This document shows, piece by piece, positions 7,390 to 14,971 of a stretch of 64,000 nt of DNA. The DNA lies in NCBI RefSeq assembly GCF_033898525.1, contig NZ_JAXAFJ010000005.1:124001-188000 (forward strand), read 5' to 3'. Position 1 is the stretch's first letter; the number at the start of each line of letters is the position of its first letter. The DNA comes from Flaviflagellibacter rhizophilus. Its GTDB lineage: Bacteria > Pseudomonadota > Alphaproteobacteria > Rhizobiales > Methylopilaceae. The translations under genes and the position numbers were made by a program. A model generated the notes under the pieces. It searched no databases and was not told where the DNA came from. It was given only the letters and a program-made list of their open reading frames with translations.

Positions 7390-8995
7390 CACCTATCCAG
7401 GCTGGATCTATGACGGCTCACCGATCGAAGACACGTTCGGGGATGGCGAGCGCGCAGTCGAGTTCTTGCGTCGTCTTCGGCATCCAAAGAGCGGCTTGCC
7501 GAAGAAGGCATTCCAGCTCGACCCATGGCTGGAGCGCATCATCCGGCGCATCTATGGCCCTCGAAATCCTAACGACGGCACCCGCATAGTGCAGCGCGTA
7601 ACGCTGCTTTTGCCGCGCGGAAACCGAAAGACCTCCACCGCTGCGGCGTTGGCGCTGCTCCACACAATCGGCCCTGAGCGCGTTCCCCATGGCGAGGCGA
7701 TCTTCGCCGCGCTTGATCGGACGCAAGCCAGCATCGCTTTCCTCGAGGCCGCTGGCATCGTGCGTGCTGACCCGCGGATCGCGAGGGCGGTGAAGATCTA
7801 TGACGCGCACAACAGCGCGAAGAAGATCGTCTTCACGAAAGACCGGGCAACGCTGGAGGTGATCTCCGGCGAAGGCGGTCGCGTTCACGGCAGAACCCCG
7901 AGCTTTGTCCTAGCTGACGAGATCCACCTCTGGCCTAACGGCGATCTCTACGAGGCTCTGAGCACCGGCCTGGATAAGTCGGACGAGTCGCTTCTCGTCA
8001 TCGCGACAACGGCAGGTCGAGGGAACGAGAACATAGCCTGGAGGCTGATCGAGGATGCTCGGAAGATCGCCCGTGGCGACGTGGACGACCCGACACACCT
8101 GCCGATCCTCTTCGAAGCCGATCCCAAAGCCGATTGGGAGGATGAAGCCCTCTGGCTTGCCGTCAATCCAGGCATGGAGTTCGGCTATCCGCCGATCAAG
8201 AAAATGCGGGATGCTGCAAAGCGCGCTGAGCGCAGCGCCATGGAGCGCGAGAGCTTCCGACAGCTACGGCTGAATATGTGGGCGGAGAACAGCGAGTCTC
8301 CCTTTGTAGACATGGCAGTTTATGACGCGGGCGCTGCGCCGATCGATCTCGACGCTCTCGCAGGCAAGCCGTGCTGGCTTGGCGTAGACATGAGCACCAC
8401 GACCGATCTCAGCGCCGTGGTCGCCTGCTTCCGCGATGACGATGGCATCTTCACCGTGCTCCCGCACTTGTTCTGTCCTGGTGACAATCTTCGAGCTCGC
8501 GCTGATCGCGACAAGGTGCCGTATCCGACCTGGGCTGAAGAAGGCTTCATCACCGCCACACCGGGCAACGTGATCGATTATCGCGCCGTTGAGCAGCACA
8601 TTCGCACGCTTGCTGAGCGCTATGAGGTTCGCGAGATCGCCTTCGATCCGGCCTATGCCAATCCGGTGATGTCGCCGCTCCTAGATGACGGCTTCCCGGC
8701 GATCACCATGCGCCAAGGCTGGGTGACGCAAAGCCCTGCTCTCAATGAGCTGGAGCGCGCCATCGTTAGCGGCAACTTCCGCCACGGCGCGCATCCGGTG
8801 CTCAGGTGGTGCTTCTCCAATGTCGCAATCCACACCGATAGCGCGGGCAACCGCACGATGCACAAGGGCAAGAGCACCGACCGCATCGACGGCGCGGTCG
8901 CGACCTGGATGGCGCTCTCGCGTGCCGCCGCGCACGAAACTCGCACCTCAATCTATGAAAACCCGGCGATCACCGCCGACGATCTTGTCTGGTAG
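7361..8995 (+). CDS. Terminase large subunit
   Basis: 544 residues. The ATPase half has a deviant Walker A (LLLPRGNRKTS, residues 82-92) and Walker B with catalytic Glu (VLADEIH, Asp186-Glu187), then the coupling motif IATTAG. The nuclease half starts at WLGVDMSTTTDLSAV and ends with DRIDGAVATWMAL, carrying the acidic residues of the RNase H-like fold. The enzyme translocates DNA into the procapsid and cuts it. Length is normal. The start overlaps the small subunit; no better downstream start is evident. Confidence 0.95.
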   Translation: MTTIIRSPSSTYPGWIYDGSPIEDTFGDGERAVEFLRRLRHPKSGLPKKAFQLDPWLERIIRRIYGPRNPNDGTRIVQRVTLLLPRGNRKTSTAAALALLHTIGPERVPHGEAIFAALDRTQASIAFLEAAGIVRADPRIARAVKIYDAHNSAKKIVFTKDRATLEVISGEGGRVHGRTPSFVLADEIHLWPNGDLYEALSTGLDKSDESLLVIATTAGRGNENIAWRLIEDARKIARGDVDDPTHLPILFEADPKADWEDEALWLAVNPGMEFGYPPIKKMRDAAKRAERSAMERESFRQLRLNMWAENSESPFVDMAVYDAGAAPIDLDALAGKPCWLGVDMSTTTDLSAVVACFRDDDGIFTVLPHLFCPGDNLRARADRDKVPYPTWAEEGFITATPGNVIDYRAVEQHIRTLAERYEVREIAFDPAYANPVMSPLLDDGFPAITMRQGWVTQSPALNELERAIVSGNFRHGAHPVLRWCFSNVAIHTDSAGNRTMHKGKSTDRIDGAVATWMALSRAAAHETRTSIYENPAITADDLVW

Positions 8996-9001
8996 GAGCC
9001 A

Positions 9002-10867
9002 ATGGCCGCTGAGAACGAACGCCTAGTTGTAGATGTCGAAGCCCGTATCACGCAGCTCGAAAAGGGCATGGTGAAAGCCAGCCGGGTTGCGAACGATAAC
9101 TGGGGCAAGATCGAAGGCCGCACGAAGCGCGCGGGCGCTCAGATGCAAAGGGATACAGCGCAGGCTTCGGCTGGCGTGATCTCCAACTTGCGGGGCATCG
9201 GCGCGGCATTCGCAGGTGGTTTCGTCGGCGGTGCGGCGTTCTCGGCTCTCCAGCAGCTTCCGCGCGTCGTGCGTGACGTGACCAGCGAACTAGCGAACCT
9301 GAAGGCCGAAGCCGCGCGCGCCGGCATCGATGTCGAGGATTTCCAGGCGATCGGCATCGCGGCATCTGAGAGCAAGGTGAGCCTTGACGCGCTCACGGAC
9401 GGCCTGAAGGAGATGAACCTCCGCGCTGATGAGTTTGTGCTGACCGGCGCGGGCAGCGGTGCCGAAGCGTTCCAGCGTATCGGCTATCGCGCCGACGAGC
9501 TGAAGACGAAGCTCCGAGATCCGTCTGCGCTGTTCTTGGAAATCATCGGCAGGCTTCAGCAGCTCGACCGCGCGGCGCAGATCCGTATCTCTGACGAGAT
9601 CTTCGGCGGCACGGGCGGTGAACAGTTCGTGCAGATGCTCCAGCGTGGCGAGGTTGGTATCCGCTCCAGCATGCAGGCGGCACGCGATGCAGGGCAGGTG
9701 CTCGATCGTGAGATGATCAACAAGGCCGCTGAGATCGACCGGAAGTTCCAGGATATCAGCCGCACGATCGGCACGACCATGAAGGGCGCTATTGTCGATA
9801 GCATCACCGCGCTTTCGTGGTTTAGCAGTGAGGTATCGAAAGCGCTCCAGGTTGCAGGCGATCCCTTCGCGGCGATCGAGGAAGGCGCGAACCGCTCGAC
9901 CGATGCGCAGATAAAGCGCGCCGCTGCTCTCAAGCGCCTCCGCGACGGTCTTGCCGATGGCAGCAAGGCCGATGGCGCTTTCAGCCGTGCCGATCTTGGC
10001 AAACCCACGCCGCTGACGTTCACGCCGATCCTTCCGAAAACGAAGGAAGACGGCGCTCGCGCAGCCAAGCTGAAGGCGATCCAACGCGAGAAGGAGGCCG
10101 TATCCGAGCTGATCGATGAGCTGTCCGAAGAGCTTCGCTTGGTTGACGCCTCCGAGGTTCAACAGCGTGTCGCGGCAGAGCTTCGAAACGCTGGAGCCGC
10201 TGCTACCGATCAGCAGCGCCAGAAGATCACGGCGCTGATCAACTCGATCGAAGCGGAGAAGGCTCAACTCGCGGACCTAGAAGCAGCCATGGAGGGAATG
10301 AAGGGGGCGGCGAAGGACGTCTTAGGCGGCATGGTCAGCGACTTGCGCGCAGGGAAGACCGGCGCTGAGATGCTGCTCAATGCCTTCAACAGCATTGCCG
10401 ACCGCCTGATCGACATCGCCATCAGCAACCTTGTAGAGAACGCTTTCGGCACCGCGTCCAAGCCTGGAGGGCTTGGCGGCATCGTAGGTGGTGTCGGGAA
10501 GCTCCTAGGCTTCAGCGAAGGCGGCTACACCGGCAACGTTGGTACGGGGAAGGTGGCCGGTGTCGTCCATGGCCGTGAGTATGTGATCAACGCCGACGCC
10601 ACTGCTCGCTTCCGCCCGATGCTGGAGGCGATCAACGCTGGCAAAGCGCCCTCAATCTCGCTGCCAGCGATGCAGCCGGTGAACTCCGCACCGACACAAA
10701 TGATCTCTATTTCCGCACCCGTCACAGTCAACGCGACTGGAGGCACTGCGCAGCAGAACGGTGATCTCGCGAAGCAGGTCTCTCGCGAAATGGAGAATGC
10801 GATGAGAGCGGTAGTTGGTCGCGAGCTCCGCGCGCAGATGAGGCCTGGGGGCATACTGAGCCGATAG
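9002..10867 (+). CDS. Tail tape measure protein
   Basis: 621 residues, ATG 9002, with its AGGAG overlapping the stop of the terminase gene. Long helical stretches, the N-terminal pattern VEARITQLEKGMVKAS with a Gly/Ala-rich hydrophobic segment (about 66-85) and the C-terminal KTGAEMLLNAFNSIADRL plus a Gly-rich FSEGGYTG region ending in GREYVINADAT are typical of lambdoid-type tape measure proteins. It sets tail length and is injected with DNA. What is missing after it is notable: no distal-tail, hub or receptor-binding genes follow on this side. Confidence 0.9.
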   Translation: MAAENERLVVDVEARITQLEKGMVKASRVANDNWGKIEGRTKRAGAQMQRDTAQASAGVISNLRGIGAAFAGGFVGGAAFSALQQLPRVVRDVTSELANLKAEAARAGIDVEDFQAIGIAASESKVSLDALTDGLKEMNLRADEFVLTGAGSGAEAFQRIGYRADELKTKLRDPSALFLEIIGRLQQLDRAAQIRISDEIFGGTGGEQFVQMLQRGEVGIRSSMQAARDAGQVLDREMINKAAEIDRKFQDISRTIGTTMKGAIVDSITALSWFSSEVSKALQVAGDPFAAIEEGANRSTDAQIKRAAALKRLRDGLADGSKADGAFSRADLGKPTPLTFTPILPKTKEDGARAAKLKAIQREKEAVSELIDELSEELRLVDASEVQQRVAAELRNAGAAATDQQRQKITALINSIEAEKAQLADLEAAMEGMKGAAKDVLGGMVSDLRAGKTGAEMLLNAFNSIADRLIDIAISNLVENAFGTASKPGGLGGIVGGVGKLLGFSEGGYTGNVGTGKVAGVVHGREYVINADATARFRPMLEAINAGKAPSISLPAMQPVNSAPTQMISISAPVTVNATGGTAQQNGDLAKQVSREMENAMRAVVGRELRAQMRPGGILSR

Positions 10868-10925
10868 CGTCACTTCGCATTAACCACGATCTTTCCATAC
10901 TGAGCGATGGAGAGGGTGCCTACTG

Positions 10926-11114
10926 ATGTCGAGCAATTCCGAAGAGTATCGTCGCCAAGCTGATCATTGCCGCCGAAGTGCGGAAAAGGCGTCAGATCAG
11001 GCCGAGAAAGCGACGTGGCTCAGGATGGCAGATCAGTGGGAGAAAATGGCCGAAAGGCGTTCTGCTAATGCTGATCGTCCAACCGCTGCGTCAACAAGCA
11101 GGCGGTTGCAGTGA
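10926..11114 (+). CDS. Small conserved helical protein
   Basis: 62 residues from ATG 10926 with GAGAGGG upstream. The sequence EEYRRQADHCRRSAEKA followed by KATWLRMADQWEKMAE belongs to a very common family of short alphaproteobacterial proteins of unknown function, often found singly near mobile or stress genes. It is predicted to be one helical hairpin. Its tail overlaps the converging DUF6894 gene by 50 bases. Confidence 0.75.
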   Translation: MSSNSEEYRRQADHCRRSAEKASDQAEKATWLRMADQWEKMAERRSANADRPTAASTSRRLQ

Positions 11115-11310
11115 ATAGCGTTTTACCACTCTCATCTCTCACGCTGATCGTCACGGGTGTCGGCCCAACTTTAAGAAGCAGCTCGCGGCAGATTTCCGCT
11201 GCCGCTAACGTTGCTTCGCGTTCGGCTTCGTCAATGCCCGCAAGAACGACTCCCACGTCGTCAGGGACGAAGCGCTCGCCTTCGGTCGAGTCGAAAAAGA
11301 ACCTCTCCAT
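11065..11310 (-). CDS. DUF6894 family protein
   Basis: 81 residues on the minus strand. I chose ATG 11310 because MERFFFDSTEGERFVPDD is the typical beginning of DUF6894 proteins, while the longer version adds an unrelated 16-residue extension. The core continues with an EREATLAAAEICRELL helix and TISVRDESGKTLFTA. Function is unknown; these small proteins are common in Hyphomicrobiales. Opposite orientation to its neighbours suggests an independent cargo gene. Confidence 0.8.
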   Translation of the reverse strand: MERFFFDSTEGERFVPDDVGVVLAGIDEAEREATLAAAEICRELLLKVGPTPVTISVRDESGKTLFTATACLLTQRLDDQH

Positions 11311-11422
11311 AAAGTGCCAACACCCGTAGGGCGGTGCTGTTGCCGTTCGGTGGCGCACGGGCTTCGGGGAAAAAAGCCTCCGGGCCGAGCAAAATATCTC
11401 TGATGGTCCGATGTCCGCCCGC

Positions 11423-11428
11423 TATAAT
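11423..11428 (+). promoter_or_regulatory. Possible -10 box upstream of 11463
   Basis: A perfect TATAAT at 11423-11428 lies 35 bases before the GTG start at 11463. No good -35 hexamer lies 16-18 bases upstream (CTGATG at 11400). A second TATAAT, also preceded by GTCCG, is at 11980-11985. The shared GTCCG plus TATAATAG context may mark a phage-type promoter needing an activator. Confidence 0.35.
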
Positions 11429-11462
11429 AGTGCTAATTCAACCAGCGTAAGGACGCGACAGA

Positions 11463-11906
11463 GTGCAACCCGTAATGATCCGCCTGCCTGCCGAACGTGG
11501 CTTGCAGCTCAAATTGATAGCCAAGGACTTGGGCGTTACGCTCACAGAAGCGATCGAGACCCTGATCAATCGAGAGATCGAGGCTGGCCGTCTCGAAGAT
11601 CAGCTTCCGCTCTGGGATATCGACGTCTTCACAGACGGGATCATCTTCGACGCCCCGACCTTTGCCCTTCCGAAACTTACCGCTCAGCAGGCGCTTAACG
11701 TCGCGAACGCGGTCGACAAGGTGATCGAGCGAGCTGAAAAGGGCGGCTTCAACCTCATCTTGGAGGGAGAGAAGGTGCTCACCATCGCCCGCATCGGACG
11801 CGGCATCACGTTCGCCTCTGGCGAGAAGGCGGAAAGCGTCACGGTGATGATGGCTCAGGATCTCGCGCGCCAGCTCCGCACCGCCGCCAAGGCACAGTCC
11901 AACTAA
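11463..11906 (+). CDS. Hypothetical protein with ribbon-helix-helix-like N-terminus
   Basis: 147 residues from GTG 11463 with AAGGA 10 bases upstream. The first 40 residues (VMIRLPAERGLQLKLIA, then VTLTEAIETLINREIEAG) look like a ribbon-helix-helix DNA-binding segment: a strand followed by two helices. The remainder (an acidic LWDIDVFTDGIIFDAPTF stretch and a C-terminal helix) is not recognisable. It may be a small regulator or antitoxin-like protein, but no toxin candidate is coupled to it. An inverted repeat follows its stop codon. Confidence 0.65.
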   Translation: MQPVMIRLPAERGLQLKLIAKDLGVTLTEAIETLINREIEAGRLEDQLPLWDIDVFTDGIIFDAPTFALPKLTAQQALNVANAVDKVIERAEKGGFNLILEGEKVLTIARIGRGITFASGEKAESVTVMMAQDLARQLRTAAKAQSN

Positions 11907-11911
11907 AGAAA

Positions 11912-11946
11912 AACCGCCCGACCTGATGCTGACTGGTCGAGCGGTT
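11912..11946. repeat. Inverted repeat / terminator-like hairpin
   Basis: Arms AACCGCCCGACC (11912-11923) and GGTCGAGCGGTT (11935-11946) pair with one C/A mismatch around an 11-base loop. A run of A residues (11909-11913, in GAAAAAACC) precedes it, so it would be a good intrinsic terminator for minus-strand transcription. It has no U-tract on the plus strand. No minus-strand gene was found to its right, so it may instead be a plus-strand processing hairpin after the 11463 gene. Confidence 0.4.
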
Positions 11947-11961
11947 CTGGAGAATACAGTT

Positions 11962-12132
11962 TTGCTTACACTGTCCGGATATAATAGCGAAGTAGAAGAT
12001 GGCGTTCAAGAGTCAGCAAGCGAGTTCGATGAACTTGCTGCTTGGCTTGGTGAGCACATGCACGATGCTTTCCGTGATCCCGTGTCTGACGCGGAGATCG
12101 ACGCATGCATCGCAATCCTCGGCACGATCTAG
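11962..12132 (+). CDS. Small acidic protein, uncertain start
   Basis: The frame ends at TAG 12132. The only upstream ATG (11926) falls in the loop of the hairpin at 11912-11946, so I prefer TTG 11962, with GGAG (11949-11952) nine bases before it; this gives about 56 residues. The protein is acidic (EVEDGVQESASEFDELAAWLG) with no membrane segment. It ends a few bases before the HUH-type gene and may be translated with it. Not recognised; it could also be non-coding. Confidence 0.35.
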   Translation: MLTLSGYNSEVEDGVQESASEFDELAAWLGEHMHDAFRDPVSDAEIDACIAILGTI

Positions 12133-12135
12133 GCC

Positions 12136-13014
12136 GTGGCAATGCAGGCGCGCGACCCCTCAGAAGCAGGCGAAACAGCACCTGCAAAAAACGCGAATAA
12201 AGGTAAAATCCGGCCTGTCCGCTCCAGGCGTCGAGGGACGAAAATCATTAGAGCTAAGAGGCGTTTAGACCGTTCGAAGGCTGCTGGTGCAAGACGCTTA
12301 CACGTAGCGAACACCCACACCCCTTCTAACCCCTCTAATCAGCCCTCTTACACAACCCTCTCATACAGTCAGACCAGCACTCAGAAGACGGCTTCTAACG
12401 ATAACACCCCTAAGAGAAAGCCGGGGAAGGCCTTCAGGCCGGATCGATGGGAGACCATCCCGGATAACGTAAGGCTCTGGTCGGCGGCGCTTGTCTTGTC
12501 TGCAATGGATGAGACCTACGCCTTCACCTTGAACCTGGGTCACCAGATCGATGAGAAGGCCCGCGCGGCGGCTGCGAACGACAACTCACCGGGCGCTGCA
12601 GATTTCATGCGCCGTCGTATCATGCGGGAGCTGAAGCCCGCGCTCGACCGCCTCGGCCTGCCTCTGTTCTGGTTCGCCCTGGAGATCAGCCCTGACGGCA
12701 AACTCCACATTCACGGCGCGATCGCAGCCAGAAAACATGAGATCCCGGCCATCGAGAAGGCGCTGTGTCGGGCAGGGGGCGCTTGGACGCCTGTCCCTGG
12801 TTCGTCTCAGGTCCATACCAAGCGCCAGTTCAACGCCGAGGGCTGGTTCAACTACTGCGATGAGGATCTCGCTAAGACAGGCCGGGTGATCGATGGTCCG
12901 CTCTTCTACATCCCGGATGAGCTGAGACGCCGTGCTAGAGCTCGCTACATGGCGGATCGTGACGAGCTGATCGAGTTTCTTCGCGGCGAGAATCAGCGAC
13001 GGATGCGGCCATAG
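12136..13014 (+). CDS. Putative HUH endonuclease (Rep-like)
   Basis: 292 residues from GTG 12136 (ATG 12142 is equally possible). The first 95 residues are Lys/Arg/Ser/Thr/Pro-rich and probably disordered; base use there differs from the rest. The C-terminal 190 residues show the three parts of a rolling-circle Rep/HUH nuclease: an FTLNL strand (motif I), LHIHGAI (the His-hydrophobic-His metal motif) and FNYCDEDLAK (a Tyr with a following Lys, candidate nucleophile region). Such enzymes nick one strand at an origin hairpin, and a nested inverted repeat lies 40 bases beyond the gene. It could be a phage replication initiator or a domesticated transposase. Assignment is by motif only. Confidence 0.55.
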   Translation: MAMQARDPSEAGETAPAKNANKGKIRPVRSRRRGTKIIRAKRRLDRSKAAGARRLHVANTHTPSNPSNQPSYTTLSYSQTSTQKTASNDNTPKRKPGKAFRPDRWETIPDNVRLWSAALVLSAMDETYAFTLNLGHQIDEKARAAAANDNSPGAADFMRRRIMRELKPALDRLGLPLFWFALEISPDGKLHIHGAIAARKHEIPAIEKALCRAGGAWTPVPGSSQVHTKRQFNAEGWFNYCDEDLAKTGRVIDGPLFYIPDELRRRARARYMADRDELIEFLRGENQRRMRP

Positions 13015-13051
13015 CTGGAATAGCCCGAAGTCGTTTAACCTGTGGATTGCT

Positions 13052-13103
13052 GTTGATACCCGCTTTGCGTTTGACAACGCTCTGCAAAGCGCTCGTGATC
13101 AAC
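13052..13103. repeat. Nested inverted repeat downstream of the HUH-like gene
   Basis: Inner arms CGCTTTGC (13061-13068) and GCAAAGCG (13084-13091) are perfect 8-base complements around a 15-base spacer. Outer arms GTTGAT (13052-13057) and ATCAAC (13098-13103) enclose them. HUH enzymes recognise structures of this kind, so it is a candidate nick site or origin. It could also be an operator. No gene overlaps the core. Confidence 0.5.
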
Positions 13104-13156
13104 CTGACCGACCCGACCAACCACACCAAACGCTTTTTCAATGGCGAGGTGTGTCC

Positions 13157-13288
13157 GTGGCTTATCTTCGAAATCTGATCTCCCGCATGGTGGCCTTCTT
13201 CAAGGCGCACCCGAACACGCTCATCAGCGTGGCCCTGCTCATCATCCGGGAGGGCATCATCCCGATCATCTTCGGCGACCGTCTGTAG
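13157..13288 (+). CDS. Small hydrophobic peptide ORF (43 aa)
   Basis: GTG 13157 with GCGAGG about ten bases upstream opens a 43-codon frame ending at TAG 13288. The product is one hydrophobic helix with basic and polar ends: LRNLISRMVAFFKAH, then NTLISVALLIIREGIIPII. Size and shape suggest a membrane-inserting phage peptide (holin-like or toxin-like), but no family is recognised. It lies between the nested repeat and the duplicated fragment of the HUH gene. Together with the flanking features it is the only content I see in 13015-13402. Confidence 0.4.
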   Translation: MAYLRNLISRMVAFFKAHPNTLISVALLIIREGIIPIIFGDRL

Positions 13289-13322
13289 CGCTCCAGCAGG
13301 CCGGGAGATCGTTAGCTCGCTG

Positions 13323-13406
13323 GTGTTCATCCCCGACGAGCTGAGACGCCTTGCGAAAGCTGGCTACATGGCGGATCGTTCGGCTCTCATCGGAGCGAGA
13401 ACATGA
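13323..13406 (+). pseudogene. Duplicated fragment of the HUH-like gene C-terminus
   Basis: The frame 13323-13406 encodes FIPDELRRLAKAGYMADRSA, closely matching YIPDELRRRARARYMADRDE near the end of the HUH-like gene (about 12909-12968). A 42-base core differs at only about four positions. There is no convincing start site, and the stop TGA overlaps the ATG of the next gene (13403) as ATGA. It is most simply a truncated duplicate left by recombination or element insertion; the 13015-13322 segment lies between the two copies. Confidence 0.6.
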
Positions 13407-14317
13407 AGAAGGTAGCTCGTGCGCTGGTCGCATGCGGGTTGATCACGGCGACGATCACCTCGGCAGGCGCTGAGGCGGTAAATTGGCAGACAATGAGCAC
13501 AGAGCAGCTCAGCAAACTAACGCCTGAGCAACTTGCACCCTTGCCTCTGCTAGAGGTGGGGAAGAAAATTCAGCCCGATTACGCTGCCATGCTGCTCCCG
13601 GCTGTCTCGATGGCGTTGAGCCGTCTCTACTACGGCATGTCCGTACCGATGATGCCGTTTGAAACGTACGTTCCGATCGCGGTTCGCGAGTTTCAGCAAG
13701 ACATTGGTGCCACAGCAGATGGCTTGATCAAAGCCAGAGAGTTCGATGACTTGATAAGCCGGGCAAACCGCGTGAACCGTGATGCCTCCCCGATCTTTCC
13801 TTCTACCGAACAGAAAATTTCGATTAGTGGCGATCTAGCTACATTTGGGGGCACCTGGATCATAGAAGGCGAAAAGCACGCCTTCCCGGTGAACTACTCG
13901 CTCTACAAATGCTGGAAGTCACGTGCTCTCTGCGATGTGTCAGAGGGCATTGTCTACCGCCCCGCAGGGCCAAGCGGGACGATGAACATCACCTCGGAGA
14001 CGTGGAAGGTAATCAAGTGGGATGCCGCTGAGATCCTGATGGAGTCGAGCGCCGCATGTCGCGTCACCACCATCAGCGCGAACATCGCCTCCAAAGAGGT
14101 GTTCCAGATGACGAGAAACAATGGTGACAGCTGCGGCGACGATGCTGTTCTGCCAAAGCTCGCCTCTCCGAGGATCGCCCGGCTAGTAGATGGCCTGCAA
14201 GTGATTTCGAGTTTGCACAACCAAGAACGCGATGAGAGTAACAAGCTCCTTAGTCACTCTATGCAGAAGGTGATGAGCGATTTGAAAGAATCCTCTGAGC
14301 GTCTGATTAGAAGATAA
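13403..14317 (+). CDS. Exported protein with peptidoglycan-binding-like segment
   Basis: 304 residues. The N-terminus (KKVARALVACGLITATITSA with cleavage likely after AGA) is a Sec signal peptide. Residues about 90-115, VAVREFQQDIGATADGLIKA, resemble the repeat of peptidoglycan-binding domain 1 (FQ...G...DG). The remaining 180 residues have paired Cys residues (Cys in YKCW, ALCD, AACR, DSCGDD), suggesting disulfides in the periplasm. No catalytic lysin motif is visible, so I do not call it an endolysin. AT content is higher than in the flanking chromosome. Function unknown. Confidence 0.65.
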   Translation: MKKVARALVACGLITATITSAGAEAVNWQTMSTEQLSKLTPEQLAPLPLLEVGKKIQPDYAAMLLPAVSMALSRLYYGMSVPMMPFETYVPIAVREFQQDIGATADGLIKAREFDDLISRANRVNRDASPIFPSTEQKISISGDLATFGGTWIIEGEKHAFPVNYSLYKCWKSRALCDVSEGIVYRPAGPSGTMNITSETWKVIKWDAAEILMESSAACRVTTISANIASKEVFQMTRNNGDSCGDDAVLPKLASPRIARLVDGLQVISSLHNQERDESNKLLSHSMQKVMSDLKESSERLIRR

Positions 14318-14422
14318 GTCAGTATTGACTGTCGCAACTTATTTTACTTACTTGTTGATCTGCAACGAAGCCCCTGTCACTATGATCTAGCTGAGAAGCT
14401 AACCATGCGATTAGAGGCTGAT
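14318..14422 (+). other. AT-rich intergenic segment, probable promoter region
   Basis: This 105-base stretch is clearly more AT-rich than its surroundings (AACTTATTTTACTTACTTG) and separates two genes of the accessory region. TTGACT at 14326-14331 and TATGAT at 14381-14386 resemble promoter hexamers, but their spacing does not make a standard pair, so I only note it as the likely promoter region for 14423. Confidence 0.3.
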
Positions 14423-14821
14423 ATGTCTACATACGTCAACGACGAAACCTACCAGAACGCTGTCACCGCACTCGCGAACGCTTGCTTTGATCCTATCACC
14501 GGCAGGCCGGACGCATCACTGATCAAGACCATCCTGGGCGAACAGCTCGACATCTGGCCTCAAGCGATCCGGCTCGATGTCGCGCGCTCAGACGCGCACC
14601 TGGACCTAACGCCCTACCGGAAGCCTGGTGGTGGCTATGAGCTGGATCTCAGCGCCTACAAGGACGATGCGAACATAGCCGCTCACGAGCCGAAGCCCGG
14701 TGACCTCCTGCGCAACGCGAAAGCCATGGTGTTCGCCTCAGTGCCAATGGAGCGCCTGGAGAAAGAGGCGAGGGCGCATGAACTCGCCAAGCGGAAGATC
14801 AAGCCGGAAGAGCAGGATTGA
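14423..14821 (+). CDS. Hypothetical phage protein
   Basis: 132 residues from ATG 14423, chosen because TAGAGG precedes it at normal distance; ATG 14405 is an alternative adding six residues. It is a soluble, charged protein with an N-terminal helical part (YQNAVTALANACFDPITG) and a Lys/Glu-rich C-terminal helix (MERLEKEARAHELAKRKIK). No motif recognised. It precedes the Panacea-domain gene by 150 bases and might be transcribed with it. Confidence 0.6.
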   Translation: MSTYVNDETYQNAVTALANACFDPITGRPDASLIKTILGEQLDIWPQAIRLDVARSDAHLDLTPYRKPGGGYELDLSAYKDDANIAAHEPKPGDLLRNAKAMVFASVPMERLEKEARAHELAKRKIKPEEQD

Positions 14822-14971
14822 AGCAGCTTGCAACGCGAGTTCACAGGGCGAAAGATCCTGGAACTCGCGCCACCGAGATGTGTAGGAAGCCGCATGTTCC
14901 CGACTTGTTCCGGGGCCAGTTGCTGCTATATGTGGGTTCAGTATATGCAGGGGAGATTAGAGGACTTTCCG

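Noticed and set aside
11999..12268. 89-codon plus-strand frame
   Set aside because: Overlaps two other candidate frames, is basic and Ser-rich, and resembles a shadow; not supported.
13403..14317. Endolysin for the prophage
   Set aside because: A signal peptide and a peptidoglycan-binding-like stretch are present but no catalytic lysin motif was seen, so I describe it only as an exported protein.
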